In this document: positions 48,819 through 57,305 of the stretch, piece after piece
Numbering within the stretch: the first letter of the stretch is position 1
How the letters are laid out: each line of letters starts with the position of its first letter
Made by a program: the position numbers and the translations under genes
NCBI GenBank assembly: GCA_028283855.1
Contig: JAPWJX010000001.1
Coordinates: forward strand, 62,001 to 126,000
Direction: 5' to 3'
Source: Verrucomicrobium sp.
GTDB taxonomy: Bacteria; Verrucomicrobiota; Verrucomicrobiia; Methylacidiphilales; GAS474
DNA: 64,000 bases
Notes under the pieces: model-generated
The model's input: only the letters and a program-made list of their open reading frames with translations
What the model was told of the DNA's origin: nothing
The model's database searches: none

Positions 48819-49702
48819 AACGATGGTCCGACTACGATCCGGCTCTGCTCCGCCGCGTGGGAGTCACGGGTGGCGCGGTGCTCCTGGCCGTGCTGGCCGT
48901 TGGCCTTCTGTGGTGGAGCTACATGCTCCGCCCCTGGACGCGCGACGGGCGCGTGCGGGCGGAAATCGTGGCCGTGGCGGCCGAAATTCCGGGAAAGGTG
49001 ACGGAGGTGCGCGTGGCGGACAACCAGTTCGTCCATAAAGGGGACGTCCTCTTCGTCGTCGATCCGGAGGATTACCGGCTGCAGCTGGCGCAGGCGGAGG
49101 CGACCTGTGAAGCCCGCCGCCAGCAGATGGAGATCCGCCAGGCCGACGCCGCGCGGCGGCGGCAGCTCAGCGTGGAAGCGGTCTCCCAGGAGGAGCGGGA
49201 GACCGCGGAATCGGAGGCCGCCGTGGCCGCCGCCGCGTATGCGGAGGCCCAGGCCTCCCTGGCCACCGCCCGCCTGCACATGCGGCGGACGGAGGTCCTG
49301 GCCCCTGCCAACGGCTACGTCACCAATTTCCACCTGCGCGTGGGCGATTACGCCACCCCCGGGCAGGCGAAGATGTCGGTCATCGACTCCGATTCATTTT
49401 GGATCGCCGGCTATTTCGAGGAGACGAAGATCCCCCGCATCCGGGAAGGGGACGGCGCCACCATCCGCCTGATGGGCGTGGGCGACCCGCTGGAAGGGCA
49501 CGTGGAAAGCATCAGCCGCGGCATTGTCGACGCCAATGCGGGGCTGGGCCAGGGGCTGGCGGAGGTCAATCCGGTCTTCAACTGGGTCCGCCTGGCCCAG
49601 CGCATCCCCGTCCGCATCATCATCGACCGCGTGCCGTCCGGCGTGATTCTGGCCGCCGGCATGACCTGCACGGTTTCCGTGCATCACCGCCGCCATTCAT
49701 GA
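48815..49702 (+). CDS. HlyD-family periplasmic adaptor (membrane fusion protein)
   Basis: 295 residues from ATG 48815. One N-terminal membrane helix (about 15-38), lipoyl/biotinyl half-motifs (VAAEIPGKVTEVRVADNQFVHKG-type, split as IPGKVTEVRVADNQ and VHKGDVLFVV), a short helical hairpin (85-150), the second lipoyl half (VLAPANGYVTNFHLRVGDYA) and a beta-barrel. Joins the inner-membrane pump to the outer-membrane channel. Overlaps its neighbours by 4 bases on both sides. Confidence 0.93.
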   Translation: MKRWSDYDPALLRRVGVTGGAVLLAVLAVGLLWWSYMLRPWTRDGRVRAEIVAVAAEIPGKVTEVRVADNQFVHKGDVLFVVDPEDYRLQLAQAEATCEARRQQMEIRQADAARRRQLSVEAVSQEERETAESEAAVAAAAYAEAQASLATARLHMRRTEVLAPANGYVTNFHLRVGDYATPGQAKMSVIDSDSFWIAGYFEETKIPRIREGDGATIRLMGVGDPLEGHVESISRGIVDANAGLGQGLAEVNPVFNWVRLAQRIPVRIIIDRVPSGVILAAGMTCTVSVHHRRHS

Positions 49703-51081
49703 AAACCCGTCTTGCCGGCCTGTTCCTTTCCCTGTGGCTGGCGGGTTGCGCCGTGGGGCCGGACTACCACCGGCCCACCGTGGACATGCCGCCGGACTGG
49801 GGCTGGAAGATAGCGGAGCCCGCCGACGACCGGATCAAGCCCGACTGGTGGACCTCTTTCGGCGATCCGGTCCTGAACGATTTGGAGACGCGCGCGGGCA
49901 AGGCCAACCAGCAGGTCCTGGCCGCCCTCTCCCGCATCGACGGAGCCCGCGCCACGGCCCGCATCGCCAAGTCGGAGTTCTTCCCCGAGCTGAGCCTGGA
50001 CCCTTCCGCGAAGCGTTACAAAACGCCTCCCACCGTGGTGCCGCAGAATTTCACCGCCAACACCTTCACCGTTCCCCTGGATTTGAGCTATGAGATCGAC
50101 CTCTGGGGGCGGGTCCGTCGTTCCTACGAGGGGGCCCAGGCCCGGGCGCAGGCCAGCGTGGCCGATTACTACAACGTGCTCCTTTCCCTGCGCGGGGAGG
50201 TGGCCATCCAGTATTTTCTCCTGCGGCAAATGGACGCCCAGCAGGAGATCTTTGAGCGTGTCGCCGCCCTGCGGCAAAAGGAGGCCGAGCTGAAGGAGGA
50301 GCGCTTCCGCGGCGGCCTGATCGCCGGCTCCGAGCTGGACCGGGCCCGTACGCAGTGGAAGCTGGCCAAGAGCCAGGCCGTGGAGGCGGCGCGCCAGCGG
50401 GAGGAGCTCCAGAGCGGCTTGGCTCTCCTGTGCGGGGAGGCGGCTCCTTCCTTCCGCATCCCTCCGGCGACCTCCCTCGGCGCTGTGCCCCGGATTCCCG
50501 TGGGGCTGCCCGCTTCCCTTCTGGAGCGGCGGCCGGACGTGGCGCGGGCGGAGCGGAAGATGCAGGCGGCCAATGCCGACATCGGCGTGGCCTACGCCGC
50601 CTATTTCCCCGCCTTGAGCCTGACGGGGGACGCGGGCTATTCCAGCTTCAAGGCGGGCAGCCTGCTGGATTGGGAGAACCGCCTCTTCCAGATCGGGCCC
50701 AGCGCGACGCTGCCCCTGCTCAACGGCGGCCGGATCGCCGCGGGGGTCAGCAGCGCCCGGGCCGCCTACCAGGCCACCTGCGCCGATTACCGGCAGACCG
50801 TCCTGGCCGCGCTGCGGGACGTGACGGACGCGCTGGACGACCTGCACCATTATGAGGAACAGGCCTCCCTCCTGCGCGAAGCGACGACCGATGCCGCGGC
50901 GACGGAGGATCTCTCCCGCCGAAATTTCCAGGGCGGCGTGACGAATTACCTCCAGGTCACGGAGGCGGAGGGCGGGCGCCTGCAGGCCCGGCTGGAAGGG
51001 GTGCGGGCGGAGGCGATGGAGCGCATTGCCTCCGTACGCCTGTTTAAGGCGCTGGGCGGGGGCTTCCAGTCCGGATCTTAA
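49699..51081 (+). CDS. NodT-family outer-membrane efflux lipoprotein
   Basis: 460 residues. Lipobox LAGC (about residues 14-17) predicts a lipidated outer-membrane channel of the TolC/NodT type. Both OEP repeats are present, each with the Glu/Ala-rich helical pattern, and LLERRPDVARAERKMQAANA is the family signature. Completes the four-gene pump. Its stop overlaps the stop of the convergent 98-residue gene by 3 bases, so the pump operon ends exactly where the ankyrin operon ends. Confidence 0.95.
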   Translation: MKTRLAGLFLSLWLAGCAVGPDYHRPTVDMPPDWGWKIAEPADDRIKPDWWTSFGDPVLNDLETRAGKANQQVLAALSRIDGARATARIAKSEFFPELSLDPSAKRYKTPPTVVPQNFTANTFTVPLDLSYEIDLWGRVRRSYEGAQARAQASVADYYNVLLSLRGEVAIQYFLLRQMDAQQEIFERVAALRQKEAELKEERFRGGLIAGSELDRARTQWKLAKSQAVEAARQREELQSGLALLCGEAAPSFRIPPATSLGAVPRIPVGLPASLLERRPDVARAERKMQAANADIGVAYAAYFPALSLTGDAGYSSFKAGSLLDWENRLFQIGPSATLPLLNGGRIAAGVSSARAAYQATCADYRQTVLAALRDVTDALDDLHHYEEQASLLREATTDAAATEDLSRRNFQGGVTNYLQVTEAEGGRLQARLEGVRAEAMERIASVRLFKALGGGFQSGS

Positions 51082-51374
51082 TCCCGCTGTTCCAGGAAAA
51101 GCGTCTTCTGCTGGCCGGATTGGTCGACGGCGCGGGCCGCTTCCTCCAGCGTGACGCCGCTGCCCGCCGGAAGGAGGACGGTGGCGATGGCGATGTCCGC
51201 CAGCGCCCGCCGCAGGGCTTCCAGGGAATCGGCCTGGGCGGTGGCGGGATCTTTCTGCAAAAGCATCGGCTCCCATTCCCCTTCCAGGCGGTAGATGCGG
51301 CGAGCGGCGTCCAGGGGGGAGGCCAGGCAACGCTGCCGCGCCAGGCGGGCTAGGGAGACCAGGGAGGCGCTCAC
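51078..51374 (-). CDS. 98-residue protein at the end of the VWA-ankyrin-AAA operon
   Basis: 98 residues, mostly helical, Ala/Leu/Arg/Glu-rich, with one cysteine and no signal peptide. It starts 5 bases after the AAA ATPase stop and is the last of eight co-directional genes. A helical bundle accessory or adaptor to the ATPase is plausible from position only. Not recognised. Confidence 0.7.
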   Translation of the reverse strand: MSASLVSLARLARQRCLASPLDAARRIYRLEGEWEPMLLQKDPATAQADSLEALRRALADIAIATVLLPAGSGVTLEEAARAVDQSGQQKTLFLEQRD

Positions 51375-51378
51375 GGCC

Positions 51379-53889
51379 TCAGCCTTTCGCGGTGGCGCGG
51401 GCCGGTTCCAGGTAGACGGGGAAGCTGGGAATCTCCCCGCTGCGGCGGATCAGGGAATCGAGCAGGGGGGTGGACGACCGCGTGAGAGGCGTGCCCGGCT
51501 CCCCGGCCTGCCGCAGTTCCAGAGCCTGCTGAAGGAGGGTTTCCTTTTCCTTGGGAACGTGGACCCACTTATCCAGTGCCTTGCCGATTTGCGCGGAGGC
51601 GTCCCGGTCCGTCCGGTCGACGTAGAGGATGTCGGCCTTCTTGAGGAGGTTTTCCAAATCGGGGGTCAGGGAGGTCTCGCCGGTGATCAGCGTCTTGCCT
51701 TCGCGCGCGTTGCGGACGATCCGCAGTTCCTCCGGCCCCTTGCCTCCCGCCACGTCGGCGCAGAGGAGGGTGGTGATGGCCAGGCCGCTGGGGGACTGGT
51801 TTTGCGCCGCCGCGATGGTGGGGATCAGCTTGGCTTGTTCGGGATCGGGGACGTCCAGGGAGACGCCGACGTTGGCGTTCCACAGGGCGTCGAGGTTCTT
51901 CCCGCTCAGGCCGGGCAGGGCCAGCGCGGTGAGGGTTTCCCGGAAGGAGAGGATGTCGTGGGATCCCTGGCCGTCGAGGATCAGGGAATCGCCCACCGGC
52001 AGGAGGGAGAGGGGGGCGGAGTCGCCCACGGTGCCTTCCAGAAAGTGGGGATTGCCCACGCAGAGGAATTTGGTGGTGGGCGTTTCCAGGCTCTTGCGCT
52101 CCTCTTCCAGGCGGTTGACGCAGAGCTGGAGGTCGAGCGGCTTGATCAGGCTGTCGTCCGAGCCCTTCAGCTGGGGGTAGAACTCCCGCAGCTGGGCGCA
52201 GAGGATTTTCTGCAGGGTTTCCGTCTCCGGGGAGAGCTGCAGGCCCTTGTAGGGATCGTTGTCCAGCAGCTTGGAGATGGGCTTGAGGTTGGGATTGGCG
52301 GTGGCCTCGGCAAAGGAGGTACCGGTGATGCCGTGGTCGGTCGCCTTTTGCAGCAGGAGCTTGTGCAGGTTCGGCTTCCCCTGGCGCAGGGAGGCGTTCT
52401 CAATGGCTTGGAGGACGGTCAATTCCAGGTTGGTGCCCAGGAAGCGGTCCGGGGTGACGCGGGGCGAGGGGGAGACGGCGGGCGGCTGGCTCCAGTCCTG
52501 CGTCACGTCCAGGCCCGCGCTTTGGGACAGGGGGATGGAGTGGGGACGGGGCTTCAGCGCCTCGTTGACGTGGTCGATGATCATGCGCAGGCCGCTGCCC
52601 AGGCGGCGGCGGTCCTGCTCGTCGACTTCCATCATGATTTCCGAAGGGCGGTTCGGCGATTCGGGGTCGAGGAGGTTGTCCCAGTCCTTGTAGAATCCGG
52701 CCAGCTGCCGGGCGGCCTGGAGGACGTCGGCCTGCTTCTCGATCATGCGGTAGTGCCAGTCGGGCACGTTTTCCTTTTCGGCGGGGGAAAGGCCCAGGTG
52801 GCGGACGCTTTTCCAGAAGGCCGTCGCCTTCTTCGGCTCCAGGCCGGCGGCCAGGGGCAGCTTATTCAGGGTGGAAAGGGGCAGGCCGGTCAGCATGTGG
52901 CTGATCTGGTGCTCGTAGTCCTCCTTCGTCGCGTCGGGGACGAAGCGGGGCTGCAGGCGGCTGTATTCGGAATAGTCGCGGTCCTTGATGCCGACGCCGT
53001 CCGATTTCATGTTGCCGGTCAGGTCGCAGAAGAAGCCGGGCTTCATATCCTTCCGGCGGAAGGTGAATTTGAGGCCGCCGGCGCCTTCCACGGTCGTCTC
53101 CGGCGACTGGCCGATGAGGACTTCCCAGACGGGATAGAGCTTGGCGTCGGTGGAGGGGTCGGTCCGCATGTATTCCTCGCCGATGAAGGGGCGGCCTTCG
53201 TTCCAGGCGCGGATGAGGGGGCCGAAGCGGGTCTTGATGGGCAGGCTGTCGAGGCCCGCGTCCAGACGCTCCAGGCCGCGCACCTTTTCCAGGGCCTGGA
53301 AGGCCGGATGGGCGGCCTTGTCGGCGGAGAGCTTTACGTCTCCCCAGGCGATGATGGCTGTGCCGTCGTCCTTTTCCGTGAAATGTTCGCCGAAGGTTTC
53401 CTTTAGGATCTGGAAGGAAAGGGGATTGAGCGTCTTTTCCGCCAGCCGTTCCTCGACGATCTTGTAGACGCTGCGGCCCGCCTTGTCGGCGTCCAGGACC
53501 GTCTCGAAAAGGGCGTTTTCCGCGTTCTCCGCGAAGTTGAAAATCACGGCGCCTTCCGGCGTCTGCATGCGGCCCAGGACGCCCAGGTCGTGGGACTTGC
53601 CCATGCCCGGGGGGCCCACCGTCAGGCGCAGCTTGCGCCGGGCGTCGGGCTGGCGGGCGATGATCCCCTCCTGTTGCAGGGAGAGCATGCTGGGGTAGGG
53701 CAGTTCCCGGAGAGCCAGGCCCATGACCTCCGCGTAAGGGCGCTTGCTGTAGAAAAGGAGCGGTTCTTCCAGGGCTTCCAGGGTGGGCGGGATATAGGTC
53801 CCGTCGTCCAGGGTGCGGGAAGTGCCCATCGTGGGGTAAGGCCGTCCCGGCGCGCCCAGGGCGATGGGGTGGAGGGAAGCGTCGTCCAT
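51379..53889 (-). CDS. MoxR-like AAA ATPase of the ankyrin operon
   Basis: 836 residues. Residues about 85-330 carry an AAA core of the MoxR/AAA_5 kind: Walker A GPPGMGKS (92-99), a Walker-B-like RPFIGEE (233-239), sensor-1-like LTGN (290-293) and an arginine-finger-like SRLQPRF (310-316). Walker B has Gly-Glu-Glu where hydrophobic-Asp-Glu is usual, so hydrolysis may be altered. The remaining 500 residues are helical followed by an alpha/beta region (600-830) that I do not recognise. MoxR ATPases work with VWA proteins as chaperone-like pairs, and a VWA gene begins this operon. The ATG at 53889 has no ribosome binding site but the 14-base element lies 16 bases before it. Confidence 0.8.
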   Translation of the reverse strand: MDDASLHPIALGAPGRPYPTMGTSRTLDDGTYIPPTLEALEEPLLFYSKRPYAEVMGLALRELPYPSMLSLQQEGIIARQPDARRKLRLTVGPPGMGKSHDLGVLGRMQTPEGAVIFNFAENAENALFETVLDADKAGRSVYKIVEERLAEKTLNPLSFQILKETFGEHFTEKDDGTAIIAWGDVKLSADKAAHPAFQALEKVRGLERLDAGLDSLPIKTRFGPLIRAWNEGRPFIGEEYMRTDPSTDAKLYPVWEVLIGQSPETTVEGAGGLKFTFRRKDMKPGFFCDLTGNMKSDGVGIKDRDYSEYSRLQPRFVPDATKEDYEHQISHMLTGLPLSTLNKLPLAAGLEPKKATAFWKSVRHLGLSPAEKENVPDWHYRMIEKQADVLQAARQLAGFYKDWDNLLDPESPNRPSEIMMEVDEQDRRRLGSGLRMIIDHVNEALKPRPHSIPLSQSAGLDVTQDWSQPPAVSPSPRVTPDRFLGTNLELTVLQAIENASLRQGKPNLHKLLLQKATDHGITGTSFAEATANPNLKPISKLLDNDPYKGLQLSPETETLQKILCAQLREFYPQLKGSDDSLIKPLDLQLCVNRLEEERKSLETPTTKFLCVGNPHFLEGTVGDSAPLSLLPVGDSLILDGQGSHDILSFRETLTALALPGLSGKNLDALWNANVGVSLDVPDPEQAKLIPTIAAAQNQSPSGLAITTLLCADVAGGKGPEELRIVRNAREGKTLITGETSLTPDLENLLKKADILYVDRTDRDASAQIGKALDKWVHVPKEKETLLQQALELRQAGEPGTPLTRSSTPLLDSLIRRSGEIPSFPVYLEPARATAKG

Positions 53890-53905
53890 AAGAGAGGGTT
53901 GAAGG

Positions 53906-53919
53906 TAATTCGGCTATTT
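53906..53919 (-). promoter_or_regulatory. shared 14-base element, copy B
   Basis: Minus-strand AAATAGCCGAATTA, identical to copies A and C. Its TAG is the stop codon of the preceding ankyrin gene (53914-53916), so the element is partly coding here. It lies 16 bases before the AAA ATPase start and could be an internal promoter or control site. Confidence 0.55.
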
Positions 53920-54708
53920 CGCGGGGGGATTTCCCTGAAAAAGCCCGGGATTTTGGCCTCTTGTTTCCGGGAAGGACGGGCTGGGACGGCGGGCGGCGCC
54001 AAAGGCCTGGGGACCTAGCCTGGGCAGCGGGTGGCGGCTCAAAAGGAGCGTTTCATGGGCCGCGCGGTCAAAGTCGACCTGGGGGCGGTGCTTTTCCGGG
54101 ACGTGCTCCCACAGCCGGCGCATTTCTGGGAAGCGGCCCAGCCAAAGGGCGGGGGAGAAGACCTGCTCCAGGTGGCCGTTATTGCCCGCCAAAAGGAGAG
54201 GGGTGCGATGATTGTACGTGTTGAGAAGGAAATGTTCCGGGAGGAGGACCTGGCCGGACTCCCGCAGCACGGCGGCGATTTGCTCCAGGTGGCCGCCCCA
54301 GGCCGCCCGGTGCAGGGCGGTCCGTTTGTCCCGGTCTGTGACCAGCAGATGGTCCAGGGAGAGGGATTGGCCCGATTCCTTGAGAATCGCGGCGAGCCGG
54401 TCGAGGTGGCCGCTTTGCGCCGCCTGATGGAAGAGAGTCCGGCCTGAGCGGTCCTTCAGGAGGCAGTGCTCCAGGGAAAAAGGAGTGCCCGTCGTCTTGA
54501 GAATCGAGGCGACTTCGCCGATGGCGCCTTTTCCGACGGCCAAGTGGAAGGCGGTCGATCCGTTGCTGTCCCGGAGGAGGAAGTGATCCAGGGAGAGCCG
54601 GTGCCTTTGGGAGAATTCCTGCAGGCGATGCTCCGCAATGGCGCCGTGGAGCCGTTGCCGCGTCTCCTCGTTCAACGGGAGCGGAGTTTTGAATGGGAAA
54701 AGACGCAT
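53914..54708 (-). CDS. ankyrin-like repeat protein 4
   Basis: 264 residues. Four 39-residue repeats of the kind LS-x-(D/E)H-(F/C/L)LL...G-x-T-x-(F/L)H-x-A...GHL-(D/E)-x-(L/I)AA-x-L start near residue 38 and run to about 190, with the ankyrin TxxH and GHL positions evident. Then the shared C-terminal module: FSPALWLGRFPEMRRLW, HVPEK, a Phe-Asp segment, AHETLLL and a tail with FGAARRPS. No signal peptide or membrane helix. Starts 5 bases after ankyrin gene 3 and ends with the 14-base element around its stop codon. A basic tail with Pro follows. Confidence 0.85.
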   Translation of the reverse strand: MRLFPFKTPLPLNEETRQRLHGAIAEHRLQEFSQRHRLSLDHFLLRDSNGSTAFHLAVGKGAIGEVASILKTTGTPFSLEHCLLKDRSGRTLFHQAAQSGHLDRLAAILKESGQSLSLDHLLVTDRDKRTALHRAAWGGHLEQIAAVLRESGQVLLPEHFLLNTYNHRTPLLLAGNNGHLEQVFSPALWLGRFPEMRRLWEHVPEKHRPQVDFDRAAHETLLLSRHPLPRLGPQAFGAARRPSPSFPETRGQNPGLFQGNPPAK

Positions 54709-54712
54709 GGAG

Positions 54713-55603
54713 CTAGGAGGAGCGTTCGCGGCGGGGAGAGTCCTGGACCGGCAAGGGGGAGGAGGGGCGCGCCGCCGTGCGGAAGGAGTCCTTTTCCAGG
54801 AGCGGAAGGGTCCGTTTTAGGAGGAGAGTTTCATGCAGCCATTCCTGGAAGGGGATTTGGCCCCGCTTGGCTTCCGGGACGTGGTTCCAGAGGGCCAGCA
54901 TTTCCGGCGCCCGGCCCGCCCACCGGGCGGGGACGAAGACGCGGTCGAGATGTTCGCTCAGGACGGCCCGTTCCAGCGGGGTGGCTCCCTGCTTGTCCGG
55001 GAGGAGGAGCAGGGCGGAGGTGAAAGGCGTTTTTCCGGCAGGCCGCACGATCTCCTCCACCTGGTCGAGGCAGCCGCGGGAGGCCGCCCAATGCAGGGCG
55101 GTTTGGCCGAATTGGTTCGGCCGCAGAAAGTGGTCCAGCTCCAGGACCTGCCCCGACTTTTTCAGCAGCGCGGCGATCCGGTCCAGCTGGCGTTTATTGG
55201 TGGCCCAATGGAGGAGGGTGTTGTCCGCCCCGTGATCGGCCAGGACATGGGAGAGGGTGAGGGTTTCGTCCGATGCCTGGAGCAGGGAGGCCACCTGATT
55301 CAGGTTTCCTTTGTCGGCGGCGAGCTGCAGCGCGGTGTTCCCTAGATGGTCCTTGGCCATGAGGTGATCGAGGGAAAGCGTCTCCCCGTTTTTCCGGAGA
55401 TGGGTGGCGACGGTCGTGAGCCAGCCGCATTCCGCCGCCTTCGTCAGCGGGGTTCCCGACGGGGTGTCGGTGAGAAAGTGCGCCAGGGAAAGGCGGCGAT
55501 GCCTGAAAAAATGGGAAACGCTCCCCTCCTGGATGGCGTGCCGCAGGTCGAGGGCCGCGGCCACGTCGGCGGGCGGGGTGAATTTGGAATCGGAAGGTTC
55601 CAT
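54713..55603 (-). CDS. ankyrin-like repeat protein 3
   Basis: 296 residues from ATG 55603 (the frame is open upstream but overlaps ankyrin gene 2 antisense to its codons). Five repeats of 39 residues from about residue 38, e.g. LSLDHLMAKDHLGNTALQLA and LTLSHVLADHGADNTLLHWA, then the C-terminal module FVPARWAGRAPEMLALW, NHVPE, HETLLL and SFRTAARPS. Begins 2 bases after ankyrin gene 2, so translation is coupled. Clearly a paralogue of the three neighbours; the repeats differ enough that the duplications are old. Confidence 0.85.
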   Translation of the reverse strand: MEPSDSKFTPPADVAAALDLRHAIQEGSVSHFFRHRRLSLAHFLTDTPSGTPLTKAAECGWLTTVATHLRKNGETLSLDHLMAKDHLGNTALQLAADKGNLNQVASLLQASDETLTLSHVLADHGADNTLLHWATNKRQLDRIAALLKKSGQVLELDHFLRPNQFGQTALHWAASRGCLDQVEEIVRPAGKTPFTSALLLLPDKQGATPLERAVLSEHLDRVFVPARWAGRAPEMLALWNHVPEAKRGQIPFQEWLHETLLLKRTLPLLEKDSFRTAARPSSPLPVQDSPRRERSS

Positions 55604-55605
55604 GC

Positions 55606-56388
55606 CTAGGGGGTTCGTCCCTGCGCGGGCGGGGTCTTTTGCTCCGGCGGCTCCAGTTCCGTGCGCCGGGCCGTGCGGAAGGCCTCCGGGGCAAGGAGGG
55701 CGATGGGCCTGCGGCTCAATAAGAGAGTCTCGTGCAGGAGTTGCTCGAAGGGGGCCTGGCCCTGCTTGGGAAGGGGCACGTGGCTCCAAAGGCGGCTCAT
55801 CTCCTGCGGCCGTCCCACCCACAGGGAGGGCTGAAAAACGGTGGCCAGATGGCCCGCGCTGGCGGCGAGGCTTAACGGCGTGTCGCCGTGCTCCTCTTCC
55901 AAAAGGAGGTGGTCGGCGGAAAGGGTTTCCCCCGTTTTCTGAAGGATGGAGAAGGCCTGGCCGATGTGGCCGCGGCTCACGGCCTCGTGCAGCGGCGTCG
56001 AGCCGCCCTTGTCCGGGGTCAACAGGTTGGCCAGGGTCAGCTGCTGGCCGAATTCCTTGAGGACGGAGGCCATCTGGTCCAGATGCCCGGTCCAAGCGGC
56101 GCTATGGAGCGGGGTCATGTCCATGATCGACTTGGCCAGCACGTGGCCGATGAGCAGGGGCTCCTTCGCCTCCTTGAGGACGGCGGCCAATTGGTCCATC
56201 TGCCCGGCGAAGGCGAGCTTGTGCAGCGGGGTTGTGCGGTCGTTCCACTGCTGCAGTAGGAAGTGGTCGATGGAGAGGGCGTGGTTTTTGGCGAAGGCGG
56301 GCAGGTGGCCCTCGTCGATGGCCTTGCAAAGCCGTTTCCGGGTTCCCTCGTTCAAGGCGGGGCGGGTTCTTAGGGAAAAAATCCTCAT
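55606..56388 (-). CDS. ankyrin-like repeat protein 2
   Basis: 260 residues. N-terminal 35 residues resemble ankyrin protein 4 (MRIFSLRTRPALNEGTRKRL against MRLFPFKTPLPLNEETRQRL), then four repeats of about 39 residues (LSIDHFLLQQWNDRTTPLHKLA, here split: LSIDHFLLQQ and RTTPLHKLA) and the C-terminal module FQPSLWVGRPQEMSRLW, SHVP, HETLLL, AFRTARRTE. The ATG overlaps the ankyrin 1 stop by 4 bases. The shared N-terminus with protein 4 suggests these two are the closest pair. Confidence 0.85.
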   Translation of the reverse strand: MRIFSLRTRPALNEGTRKRLCKAIDEGHLPAFAKNHALSIDHFLLQQWNDRTTPLHKLAFAGQMDQLAAVLKEAKEPLLIGHVLAKSIMDMTPLHSAAWTGHLDQMASVLKEFGQQLTLANLLTPDKGGSTPLHEAVSRGHIGQAFSILQKTGETLSADHLLLEEEHGDTPLSLAASAGHLATVFQPSLWVGRPQEMSRLWSHVPLPKQGQAPFEQLLHETLLLSRRPIALLAPEAFRTARRTELEPPEQKTPPAQGRTP

Positions 56389-57296
56389 GCCTTGCTCCGG
56401 GCGCCGGGCGCGTGGGCGTTTTCCAGGGCCGGAATGGAAAGGGCGGGGCGCACGGCGGTGCGGAAGGCGCCGGGGTCGAAGCGGGGACGGCCGGGCAGGC
56501 TAAGCAGGGCCGTTTCGTCGCAGATCTGCCCGAAATCGATTTGGGACCGGTGTTTTTCCGGGACATGGCTCCACAGCTGGAGCATGGCCGGCAGGCGTCC
56601 TTGCCAGAGGGTCGGCTGGAAGATTTGGTCCAGGACTTGGCGTTGGATGGCCAGGTCCAGGGTGGTCTGGCCAAGGTTGTCCTTTAGGAGCAGCTGCTCC
56701 GGCAGGACGGCCTGGCCGGAATCGCGCAGGATGCGGGAAACCTGGCCAAGGGCCTTGAAGGCGACGGCCCAAAACAAGTAATTCCTGCCACCCTTATCCG
56801 TGGCCAGGAAATGCTCCGAGGAAAGGGGCTGGCCGGAATCCTTTGCCAGAAGGGCGGCGTGTTCGAGGCCGCCTTTGCAGAGGGCCCAATGCAGCGGGGT
56901 TTGACCGTCCTGGCCGGGGACAAGGAAGTGCCGCGGGGAAAGGGCTTGGCCGGAGGCCTTCAAGAGGGAGGCGATTTGTTCGAGCCGCCCGACGGTGGCC
57001 GCCAGCCATAGCGGAGTGTCCCCCTCTTTGTTCGGGACCAGGAAATGATCCGGCGACAGGGGATGTCCGGCCTCTTTGAGAGCGCGGGCTATTTGGTCGA
57101 GGCCGCCGCTGAGAACCGCCTTGTGAAAGAGGGTGTCGCCGTTTTTGCTTCGGATGAGAAAGTGTTTGGGAGAGAGCGCGTATGTCTGGCCTAGCAAGGG
57201 CAGCTCTTCCATCTGCATGGCCGTCAGCAGGCGGCTGAACGTCTTCCTGCTAAGGGGCAGGGACTTTTTCTTGGGTGATTTGCCGAAGGAGAGCAT
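56385..57296 (-). CDS. ankyrin-like repeat protein 1
   Basis: 303 residues and the most regular of the set. Five repeats start at residues 41, 80, 119, 158 and 197, an exact 39-residue period, each opening LSP-x-HFL or similar and containing G-x-T-x-L and G-x-L-x-Q-I. Canonical ankyrin repeats are 33 residues, so six residues are added, probably as an extended loop containing the (D/E/K/R)HFL element. The C-terminal module follows (FQPTLWQGRLPAMLQLW, SHVPEKHR, DETALL, AFRTAVRPA). The N-terminus is basic (MLSFGKSPKKKS). No secretion signal seen. Confidence 0.87.
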   Translation of the reverse strand: MLSFGKSPKKKSLPLSRKTFSRLLTAMQMEELPLLGQTYALSPKHFLIRSKNGDTLFHKAVLSGGLDQIARALKEAGHPLSPDHFLVPNKEGDTPLWLAATVGRLEQIASLLKASGQALSPRHFLVPGQDGQTPLHWALCKGGLEHAALLAKDSGQPLSSEHFLATDKGGRNYLFWAVAFKALGQVSRILRDSGQAVLPEQLLLKDNLGQTTLDLAIQRQVLDQIFQPTLWQGRLPAMLQLWSHVPEKHRSQIDFGQICDETALLSLPGRPRFDPGAFRTAVRPALSIPALENAHAPGARSKA

Positions 57297-57305
57297 GGAG
57301 TCCCG

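Noticed and set aside
53914-57296. Ankyrin proteins as secreted host effectors
   Set aside because: No signal peptide, membrane segment or secretion-system gene is seen; the operon context with AAA and VWA genes fits an internal machine better.
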